Below, piece by piece: positions 42,135-50,468 of a DNA stretch of 58,786 nt; within the stretch, counting starts at the first letter, position 1, and each line of letters begins with the position of its first letter. The position numbers and the translations under genes were made by a program. Source of the stretch: an uncultured Eubacteriales bacterium (GTDB taxonomy: Bacteria > Bacillota > Clostridia > Lachnospirales > Lachnospiraceae); the NCBI GenBank assembly GCA_900549105.1, contig URND01000006.1, forward strand, positions 1 through 58,786, in the 5' to 3' direction. A model generated the notes under the pieces. The model was not told where the DNA came from, ran no database searches, and worked only from the letters and a program-made list of their open reading frames with translations.

Positions 42135-45100
42135 TCACTGTTTTTCACTACCGCCCAATGTAATATTCGGCAATGTATCCGGTAATGTTTCAAACAGGGA
42201 ATCACTCACCAGTCGCTGGCCCTCGTTCGTTAAAGCATCGTTGACCCGGTACAATTCCGCACGGACTTTCACCGGCATGTTCATTTCTGCCAATTGTCCC
42301 GGTTCTATCCAGTAAATCCAGGTTCCATCGGAAACATTCGCAAGATTTCCTTCCGCAGGCACATCCGCAAGAATTATCTGCTGCGCCTGAAGATTTCCTT
42401 CTGCATCCACGCCTCCTACAATATTACCATCCTGGTCATAAAGCAGAACTACATTATAAGCAGGATTGCCCTTATAGGAACCTGTAAAGATGAGAGAACC
42501 TTCCGGAATGAAGTCTTCACTTGCCTCTCCGTACTGATAATCCGCTGCCAGTTTTCCTATCACAGCCGTATTCATATCATCGCTTGTACGCCGGAAATCT
42601 ACGTTGTCTCCTGTCACTCCCAGCACATCCAATTCAGCAATCGATAATTTCATACCGTTCTGACCTTTGATGATCACCTTCACAGCCGTAGCTGCATAGG
42701 TACTGATATAGGCTTTATCTGCATTTGCAAAATAAATGGTATTGCCCCCGGTAACGGTCTCCTCTGCCACAGAAATCCATTGACCATCCTGGCAGACCTG
42801 AATCTCGCAGCTTCCCATCGATGTGCCTGTCCCTGCGGTATACTTAAAACCGGAAACTACCAGTGTGCGGTTAAATTCCAAAAGAATTTCCGCATTGCCT
42901 GAATCAGTTACTGCGGGTTCATAAACAGTACTGCTGTCCATATCAATCGCTTTCTTTGCAGGGTTCTCCACAGTTGTCTCGCAAGGCAGCCATTCATCCG
43001 CATCCAGCACTTCCGCATCAGCCGTAAGACCGCTGGTGCTGATTGTCCAGTTCGTCTTATCCACAGCGCCATCATGTTCAATCTTTATTGCCTCTGTCAC
43101 CGCAACTGCTGAACGATTCAAATACTTATCCACCAGAGTAACCTCATAGGATACTGTTCGATTATTCAATGTTGTGACTGTATCCGCAAAACTGCCGTTT
43201 GCCGCAAAGCCCACCGGCGTTTTCTCAATCTGTCCCTGGGAAATCGTACAGCGCACGATTTCATATCCCAGTACATCGCTTTCCGGAACATTCACAGGAG
43301 TAAATGTCATGTTGACCTTATTGGCAGCATCGGCGCTAATCTCCAGCTCCACGTTTCCTACCGCTTCCGTTGTGCCGTCTTCACTTAAGCTGCTTCCGCC
43401 TCCATTCAAGGCATAAACACGTGAATCATCACTCACATAATAAATTGCCCGGGATTCTTTTTCAAACTGCTCCGCATAAGCAATCGTTGCTTCATCCGGA
43501 GTCTTGCCCCAGCGTTCAAAGAACTCCAGTATATTTTTTCCCGCGGCTGCACAGGACAGTCTCATCAGATTCTGATCCGTGCTGCTTCCTAATGTCAGAG
43601 CCACACCTCCCGGAGCCGGAGCGGCCGCAGTATTTCTGGCATAAGTATCTACTCTTGCATAAAACAGATTTGCGAGCTGTTCTGTATAATCTGAATATGT
43701 TTTATAATTATAACCGTTATCATAGGCAAGATGAAGCTGCCAGTACATGCCTAACTGGGTCGCTATGTTCGCAGAATTTCCTTTTGTCCCGGAGGTTACC
43801 TTGGCATAGATATTGTTATAATCAAAACGCATTCCCTCATTCGTATCCTTTGCCTGAGCAAGCTGTGCAAAGTAATTGTTTGTAATTTCTGCCACCGCGT
43901 AGCTGCCCTGGTTGATGCAATGACCGATTTCATGGGCAATTCCCCAACCAAAATAGCTGCCGCTGACATAACCGCCTCTCTCATCGGAAACAATCGGCAC
44001 GGCCCGTACCATACTGGCGGTCTCCGGCCATTCGATACCGATATGATTGCCGGATGCATACATAAATGCCCCTGAGAACATTCTCTGATAACGGATGTTC
44101 AGATGCCCCTTTGGAATCTGATTCAACGGTTCGGATGCACTGGTATTCAGACCCTTGTGCTGGTAGAACAGATACATCATATCTTCCATCGCGTCCATAG
44201 AATCTAAAATCCTGCCGGCCCTTTCCTGTACACTTCCGCTGCCTGCACCGGCAAGAATCTGCTGTGCCGGCAGAGAGAACATCATTGTATCCAGCATAAT
44301 ATCAGATGCCCCAAGGATACAGTTCCGATTATCATAGTCATAATTTACATTACTGTTTTCAGAATTTTTATGCCGCTCGCCATGGACTGCTTCTATCTGT
44401 GAAACATACGTATCCAACGCCTCCACATAAGCCATGGTTCTATTCAAACGCTCGGCCTCATCCGTCACCTTATATAAATCCAGAATCGGCGCCTGCGTTC
44501 CTCCGCTGACACGTACTGCATACAAATCAGAGCTGTTATTTCCGGTATACTGAACATACAATGCTCCGCCGGCCTCAATACCTGTACTTGTGCCAATCTT
44601 TGGAACAGTAATCTCATTTGCGCCCACTTTCAGCGTCGTTACTACGGAACTCAGAGCATTCGATTCTGCATGATACTGGGTGGCTACCAACTGCAGATTC
44701 GTGTTTTCACCGGTTTTTTTGGTATTATGTCCCACATAAACCGTAAGTTTTTCTCCGGCTTCCGCCGCAACGCCCAGAGGCTGCCATGCATTCAGCCCGG
44801 AAAATCCTCTATTTGTATCATTAGTTGTAATACCATTATGTATTTCCACCGGATCATTCAGCTTTTCATCCTTTAAAATCTTTTCTGCCGTATCCAGTTC
44901 CTTCAACAACAGCGTTTTATTTGGATTCTCTTCTCCGAATTCATCCGGCGTGTTCACTTTAATTCTCAATGCATCAATGGTTTCCTGCGTAACATCCTCT
45001 TTCAGGACAGTGTGCAGATCATCTGCATAGAGAGCCATAATCTCATCTCTTAAGGTGTCGTAATGATAGAAATAAACTTCTGACACAGTAATCAGATTAT

Positions 45101-47492
45101 ATGAACCGCCGGCTAAATACCGTGCCAATCCAATCTGAACCTTTTTCGCCGTCACTGCATTAGGCAGCTTCAACATATAATATGTACGATTCTCAGAGTC
45201 CTTCATGGTTTGTACCGCAGCACGAACCACAGCACTGCTTCCATCTTCTGCCCACCAGCGTACCTGTGCATAAGAATACTGCATGCCGTCTGTTGGGAGC
45301 AGGGCAATGGAATCTAATTCGTAAGCCTGATCAAATTCATAAGTCAGACCATTTGAACCTATATTGTTGTATCCGCCGTCATCCCATGTGGTCTTGGAAT
45401 AATAAGAAGCCGCATCATCATCCACTGTGCCCCATGCGGTACCGCTTTCGGTATCAGACGGGCTGTCTGTCATGGTTCCGCCGTTTCTAACAGCGCTGAT
45501 GATATGCGCTGCTCCGGGTATTCCTTTCTCATCCCGGTTAATCAGATTATACTTAATCATCGCTGCCGGATTCAGATCCGTTGTCTTCGCCGCACAGTGA
45601 ATAGACTCAGGACTTTCGCCTAATTCATTGACACCGGTAACATAGATTTCATACTCCTTCAGCATATCAAGTTCCGTAATAGTATAGGTGTTGGCAGAAA
45701 TTCCTTCAACCTTTGTATAAGCATCTTCGCTTTCTTTCAGTTTATAATAAAGATTATAAGTCTGAGTATCATCCATATTTTTCCATTTTACTATGATACT
45801 CTGATATTTTCCAATGGCCGTTACATTGTCCGGCTTATCCGGCGGACCTGAAGGCTGCGGAGTTACATCCACCGGGACACCGTATCCGCTGCTCCACGAG
45901 CCGTTGACTGCCTGAACACTGACGGTATAAGTCGTATAATTTTTCACATCACTGCCCTTAAAGCTTGTTACCGTCAAAGAATTCGCATTCACCCGGACAA
46001 TTTCTTCCTGATTATCCTGCTGAATCAGCACTTCATAACCGGTAACATTCACGCAAGGCTCCCAACTCAAAGCAAATTGCTCACTGCCCGCCGCTGCAGT
46101 CAGATTTTGAGGAATATCCATTTCCGGAGCAGGAATACGCTCTTCCATGCCGTTCACAAACTCAACTTTGGAGATTTCCGCAAGATTCGGATTATTTGTC
46201 ATGGCGCTAATAGTCAGTGTTACCTTCTTTACGGCTACCTGAGCTCCCAGATGTACCTGGATATTTCCGTTTTCATCCCGGGTGGCATAAACATCGCTTT
46301 CCGTTAGCAGATAATTCACACCGCTGGTTACCGGAACATCAACCGAATGTTCCATTCCGTCTTCCTCATAAACTACTGTAATGACAGCCTGGGCAATCGC
46401 ATTATTATCCCCTGTTTCAATAATAATACCATCCGTAGCCGCTAACTCCTTTGATGCCTTTGCAAAATCAAATTCCAAAGCAACCGGATTTGTGACAGAT
46501 ATCTCCTGGCCATTGGCCGGATGCAATACCACATTCTCCCCACTGCTTAAAAGTTTATCCAGATTTCCTTCTACGACAGTCCCCTGAGAAGCTTCGGCAT
46601 AAATTGCCGCCGGAGAAACAAACGTCTCAATCAAAGCAGTCGTATCTCTGACTTCGGCATAACCTTTGGAAAAATATTCCAAATCGACCAAATCAACTTT
46701 CTGATCGCCATTTAAGTCCGCTATACATCCGGATGAAATCATTCCGGAATCAATCGCATCTACCAGCTTTATCTTATCCTCATCATCCACATCGCCGTCA
46801 CAATCCACATCGCCAATCAACAGTACACCGGGATGCAATCCCCCTGCTTCATATGGATAACCCGCCAGAAAACCGGTAGTCAGGTTTACCAGATATCTTT
46901 TATCTTCTACATTGAGAGTCTGCATATAATCAGCAAAGCCCTCTCCTGTGACTTTCAGGCTATAGCAGCCGGCAGCCAGACCTGTGAAGCTCGCTTTACA
47001 ATCTGTTGTTTCGCCGCCCAAAGTAATCGTATCGCTTTGACTGCCTCCCTGAGCATCGGTGAATGTTACCGTAAATGCAACTTCTCTGTCTAATACTAAA
47101 GCAGCCGCGATGGACACATCTACCTGTCCGATATTCTGAAGCAGCACTTCCTCCTCATCGGCAGTTTCCGTTTCACTTTCACTTTCCAGCGTTTCCTCGT
47201 TTTGGGCTTCCGTTTCCCCGGAAGTTTCCCCCTCATTGGCATCAGATGTGATGTCCTGATTTGGAGTCACCAACTGGTCAGACTCCTCTGTTTCGATTTG
47301 CGAATAGCTTTCATCCTGGCTTCCTTGGGCATCATCCGTATCTTCAAATGCTGTACCGCCTTCGGAAGAACCCGCTTCTTCTGTGTTTGCTTCAGTATTC
47401 TCTACAGCAGCTGTCAGTTCTAATGCATAAACTTCTGCAATGCAGCTAAAACTCAGGACAATCGCCATCACAAACGCAGTCAGTTTCTTCAT
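42135..47492 (-). CDS. Secreted M60-family metalloprotease with dockerin, Fn3 and F5/8C-like domains
   Basis: The protein is 1785 aa from the ATG with GGGAGG upstream. It has a signal peptide (1-24) and an acidic Ser/Thr/Glu region (to about 115). A type I dockerin lies at about 225-277, with two calcium loops DVDCDGDVDDED and DLNGDQKVDLVD. Two Fn3 domains (about 456-635) and a discoidin-like region follow. The M60 peptidase core has HEIGHCINQG (about 1186) and a downstream Glu in SYAVAEITNN. A C-terminal F5/8C-like module lies at about 1487-1627. M60 enzymes cleave mucin-type O-glycoproteins, so mucin is the likely substrate. It has no wall anchor of its own. Confidence 0.88.
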   Translation of the reverse strand: MKKLTAFVMAIVLSFSCIAEVYALELTAAVENTEANTEEAGSSEGGTAFEDTDDAQGSQDESYSQIETEESDQLVTPNQDITSDANEGETSGETEAQNEETLESESETETADEEEVLLQNIGQVDVSIAAALVLDREVAFTVTFTDAQGGSQSDTITLGGETTDCKASFTGLAAGCYSLKVTGEGFADYMQTLNVEDKRYLVNLTTGFLAGYPYEAGGLHPGVLLIGDVDCDGDVDDEDKIKLVDAIDSGMISSGCIADLNGDQKVDLVDLEYFSKGYAEVRDTTALIETFVSPAAIYAEASQGTVVEGNLDKLLSSGENVVLHPANGQEISVTNPVALEFDFAKASKELAATDGIIIETGDNNAIAQAVITVVYEEDGMEHSVDVPVTSGVNYLLTESDVYATRDENGNIQVHLGAQVAVKKVTLTISAMTNNPNLAEISKVEFVNGMEERIPAPEMDIPQNLTAAAGSEQFALSWEPCVNVTGYEVLIQQDNQEEIVRVNANSLTVTSFKGSDVKNYTTYTVSVQAVNGSWSSGYGVPVDVTPQPSGPPDKPDNVTAIGKYQSIIVKWKNMDDTQTYNLYYKLKESEDAYTKVEGISANTYTITELDMLKEYEIYVTGVNELGESPESIHCAAKTTDLNPAAMIKYNLINRDEKGIPGAAHIISAVRNGGTMTDSPSDTESGTAWGTVDDDAASYYSKTTWDDGGYNNIGSNGLTYEFDQAYELDSIALLPTDGMQYSYAQVRWWAEDGSSAVVRAAVQTMKDSENRTYYMLKLPNAVTAKKVQIGLARYLAGGSYNLITVSEVYFYHYDTLRDEIMALYADDLHTVLKEDVTQETIDALRIKVNTPDEFGEENPNKTLLLKELDTAEKILKDEKLNDPVEIHNGITTNDTNRGFSGLNAWQPLGVAAEAGEKLTVYVGHNTKKTGENTNLQLVATQYHAESNALSSVVTTLKVGANEITVPKIGTSTGIEAGGALYVQYTGNNSSDLYAVRVSGGTQAPILDLYKVTDEAERLNRTMAYVEALDTYVSQIEAVHGERHKNSENSNVNYDYDNRNCILGASDIMLDTMMFSLPAQQILAGAGSGSVQERAGRILDSMDAMEDMMYLFYQHKGLNTSASEPLNQIPKGHLNIRYQRMFSGAFMYASGNHIGIEWPETASMVRAVPIVSDERGGYVSGSYFGWGIAHEIGHCINQGSYAVAEITNNYFAQLAQAKDTNEGMRFDYNNIYAKVTSGTKGNSANIATQLGMYWQLHLAYDNGYNYKTYSDYTEQLANLFYARVDTYARNTAAAPAPGGVALTLGSSTDQNLMRLSCAAAGKNILEFFERWGKTPDEATIAYAEQFEKESRAIYYVSDDSRVYALNGGGSSLSEDGTTEAVGNVELEISADAANKVNMTFTPVNVPESDVLGYEIVRCTISQGQIEKTPVGFAANGSFADTVTTLNNRTVSYEVTLVDKYLNRSAVAVTEAIKIEHDGAVDKTNWTISTSGLTADAEVLDADEWLPCETTVENPAKKAIDMDSSTVYEPAVTDSGNAEILLEFNRTLVVSGFKYTAGTGTSMGSCEIQVCQDGQWISVAEETVTGGNTIYFANADKAYISTYAATAVKVIIKGQNGMKLSIAELDVLGVTGDNVDFRRTSDDMNTAVIGKLAADYQYGEASEDFIPEGSLIFTGSYKGNPAYNVVLLYDQDGNIVGGVDAEGNLQAQQIILADVPAEGNLANVSDGTWIYWIEPGQLAEMNMPVKVRAELYRVNDALTNEGQRLVSDSLFETLPDTLPNITLGGSEKQ

Positions 47493-47583
47493 AATACCCT
47501 CCCTCTTATTGTTTCTTTTGCAGAAAAAATTTCTGCTTTGTTTTGTATATTTGTGCGCAATTATTACAAATATCATCTATTTT

Positions 47584-47612
47584 ATTATACATTTTATTTG
47601 TAAATCAAACAA
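47584..47612 (-). promoter_or_regulatory. Promoter of the M60/anchor operon
   Basis: On the minus strand TTGTTT (47612-47607) and a perfect TATAAT (47589-47584) are 17 nt apart, followed by a leader of about 85 nt. The -35 abuts the stop of the DUF4132-type gene, and no terminator separates them, so some read-through is possible. Confidence 0.65.
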
Positions 47613-50468
47613 CTATTTTTTAATTTGATCTAAAATAAACGGGTCCCTGATTTTTTGATCCTCCGCTAACAGCACAATTTTCGACATGATTTCCGCTGTC
47701 TTGGGATCTTCATCCACAAAAGGCAGAAACAGCTTGCCCCGCTGCTGACTGTGCACGGGAATAATATGGAGCATCGCACCGCCTTCCTGATGCACAACAC
47801 CGCTTCCCAGATGAACGCTGTAGCTTCCTCTGGTCCCCTGAATCAGCGCATGGCTTTCCTTCAAAGTGACATTGGTGAGCTTAAACAGAGGCAGATTGAA
47901 TTCCACAACCGCACGTCGCATCTCGATAGTGGAATGGCTGGTCTCCGGATCCACACCTCCAGCATGAGCTACACTTACGGCCATATCCACATCCCGCATG
48001 ACCTCACTGTAAATCAGTTCCGGCACCTCTTCAATGGTCAATGCCCGAAATGTCTTCCGGTCTGAAAATTCCACCCATTCCAAAGCAGGCGCCTCCACAT
48101 CACTTGGAGAGAACCAGTCTGCCAGTGCATAAATTCTGGCAATAATATTTTCCTTATAATAAATCTTCTGCAAGCCTTCCTCATAGTCCGCAATCCAGCG
48201 GCGGCTTTTCAGACAGCCAACCGTCTTTTGGGGCTGAATCTGATTTCCGGCAAACATTCGTGACGCAGTCTGTCCCAGTTCCTCCGGCAGTTTTAAATAT
48301 AACTCCCGGAATACCTGTTTAAAAGGCTGGCGAAGCTGATGGTCAAACAGATATTTCTGATACTGGTGCCATACCCCTGCCCGGTATAAATCCAGCGGAT
48401 GGGCAATGCGGACCTCCTGCTTAGCCTCCAATAAAACAGCAGCTTCATCCCAGGCTTTCAGATACATTCCATCCTCTTCCTGCACAAAAAATCCCATCGT
48501 CTCCCCGCTGATAAAAACCAGGGGCCTTAAAATCGCGCAGACCACCGGATTTTCAAGCAGAGCTGCCACTTCAGCCGCCGTAAATGCCGCTCCGCTTTCC
48601 ATAGATTCCTCCATCAGCTTTTTCGCCCGGACATACTGTTCCTTCAGCTTCTTATTTGCTTCCTTGATTTCCAGGACATATGGATGTTTCTTGAAAGCTG
48701 CGGGTATGGATTTCAAACGCTTCTCTCCCCTGCGGCACAGGATTTCACTTTTTCCTGTTTCATCTACCGCCAGGCAAAGCTCCACATCCTCCATTCCCTC
48801 TGCCCCATTCCACGCCATATACGGGGCAAATTCCTTCGCAAGCCGGCTCTCCATATTTAAGGTCAGCCGGGTCACATCGGCAAATCCCGCATGTACACTC
48901 ATATTGACCAGGGCAATCTCAGCGGCCTTTGACTCGCTGGCCCGTCTCTGGGCTCCAAACTGCCGGGCCTCTTTGGCATATTTCTGAATAAACTGATACC
49001 GGTTCAGCAAATCTGCCTCCCGGTCATCCCCAAAGGGTACCAATCCATAACTCATAAGCAAATCTTTATTTCTTTTGGCGGTAATCTGCTCACGAAGCTC
49101 TTCCAGCGTAACCCTTCCCAAAGCCGCATCCGCATACTTTCTCGCGCGGGAATGTTTCTGCCCGTCCGAAATATATTTTGCCGCCTTATAAAGGAGAACG
49201 AAATTTTTCTCACCCAAAAGCCTGTAAGCTTCCTCAAACCAGTCAATATCAAAGGCTCCGTCCTGCAGCTCCTCCGCTGACAGCGGCGTATATTTGGCAA
49301 TCATAGCAATCTTCTGCTCTTCAAACCGCTCGTTCATATGGGCCATAAAATAATAGCATCCGCTTTTGAGGCCCTCCCAGCCCAGATATTCCTGTATGAT
49401 ATCAATCCACTGGGGTGCATACATCGCCACTTCCACCAGCCGGGCTTCCCTGATATTGGTTCCCGCGAGCGCCGCCTTCAACTTTTCTCCGTTATCATCA
49501 CCTGCCGGATAGCAGGCTTTCAAAAGGCGGCTCAGCACCTCCCGCTTCCCGCAGCTCGGCGCATAATACCAATAATAATAAGCTTCCCGCCCCAGCGTAT
49601 CCTTGCCGAGGGCCATTAAAATCCGCACCAGATATTCCACACCCTGTATGTAGCTAATCCCGCTGATATCCGCGGAAAACACCGTCTCCGCTTCTCCGCG
49701 GCGAAGTTCCGTATCCACCATCAGCGGTATGACTGCATCGTACAGCTCACGCACCAGCCTGCCGCACCATGTATCCGGTCCCACAAACGTCTCCCCCTGA
49801 ACCAAAATTTTCCCGGAAAGCTCCTCCCCGAAAAACATTCTCCACAAAGCGCGGTTTACAGTCTTTCCATACTCACCCTTTACCAGCTCGCACAAAGCCT
49901 TCAGGCAATCTTTTCTGTTAAAATAATTTAAAATGCTCTTAAAAAGAATATCTCTCGAAATTAATTGCAGGTGATAAGCCTTTAAAAACCAATAAGGGGT
50001 AATCGGTGTCAAAGGAGAAGCATTCAAGCTGTTATAACCATTGGCATTTGGAACAAACTGTGCCTTTTCCCGCTCTTCTCTGCACGCTAATTCAAACCGC
50101 CATGCAGCATAAAATGCCCGGACAAATTCTCCGTCATTCTCCCAATAGCCAATACCCTCCATAAAACGGTCAATAAAGGCCAGACTGTTTACGGAACTCC
50201 TGTGCTCAAAGCGGCTGCCGTTCCAACCCGTGTAATGATAGGTTAAATTCTTGTTTTCTCTGTTGATTACTTTTGTCAGCGCCGTCACAGCCTGTATACC
50301 CGCCTCAAATAAGAATTTCCGGTCCAGGAATTCATAGCGGTAATTCAGGCGGACATTTCTGATTTGACTTGTATAACATAAATCCAGAGGCTCCGGCCGA
50401 AAGGGCATCCGGCCGAAAACGGCTTCATAGAATTTCCGGCCATTCTCATATAATTCTCCATTTGTCAA
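47613..50468 (-). CDS. DUF4132-type protein, C-terminal part of a split giant protein
   Basis: The frame gives 951 aa from its first ATG, but its true N-terminal sequence continues upstream without a stop to the A7 tract at 50582-50588 (about 38 further residues, including FRAFYDKEIGDYGTFIGWEA). The C-terminal region has YSVHLGSGVVHQEG, PVHSQQRGKLFLPF and DPKTAEIMSKIVLLAED, the conserved ending of DUF5724/DUF4132 (MolR-like) proteins, which in relatives are single chains. No catalytic motif is recognised; much of it looks alpha-helical. The function of the family is unknown. It is last in a helicase-led cassette. Confidence 0.78.
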   Translation of the reverse strand: MTNGELYENGRKFYEAVFGRMPFRPEPLDLCYTSQIRNVRLNYRYEFLDRKFLFEAGIQAVTALTKVINRENKNLTYHYTGWNGSRFEHRSSVNSLAFIDRFMEGIGYWENDGEFVRAFYAAWRFELACREEREKAQFVPNANGYNSLNASPLTPITPYWFLKAYHLQLISRDILFKSILNYFNRKDCLKALCELVKGEYGKTVNRALWRMFFGEELSGKILVQGETFVGPDTWCGRLVRELYDAVIPLMVDTELRRGEAETVFSADISGISYIQGVEYLVRILMALGKDTLGREAYYYWYYAPSCGKREVLSRLLKACYPAGDDNGEKLKAALAGTNIREARLVEVAMYAPQWIDIIQEYLGWEGLKSGCYYFMAHMNERFEEQKIAMIAKYTPLSAEELQDGAFDIDWFEEAYRLLGEKNFVLLYKAAKYISDGQKHSRARKYADAALGRVTLEELREQITAKRNKDLLMSYGLVPFGDDREADLLNRYQFIQKYAKEARQFGAQRRASESKAAEIALVNMSVHAGFADVTRLTLNMESRLAKEFAPYMAWNGAEGMEDVELCLAVDETGKSEILCRRGEKRLKSIPAAFKKHPYVLEIKEANKKLKEQYVRAKKLMEESMESGAAFTAAEVAALLENPVVCAILRPLVFISGETMGFFVQEEDGMYLKAWDEAAVLLEAKQEVRIAHPLDLYRAGVWHQYQKYLFDHQLRQPFKQVFRELYLKLPEELGQTASRMFAGNQIQPQKTVGCLKSRRWIADYEEGLQKIYYKENIIARIYALADWFSPSDVEAPALEWVEFSDRKTFRALTIEEVPELIYSEVMRDVDMAVSVAHAGGVDPETSHSTIEMRRAVVEFNLPLFKLTNVTLKESHALIQGTRGSYSVHLGSGVVHQEGGAMLHIIPVHSQQRGKLFLPFVDEDPKTAEIMSKIVLLAEDQKIRDPFILDQIKK

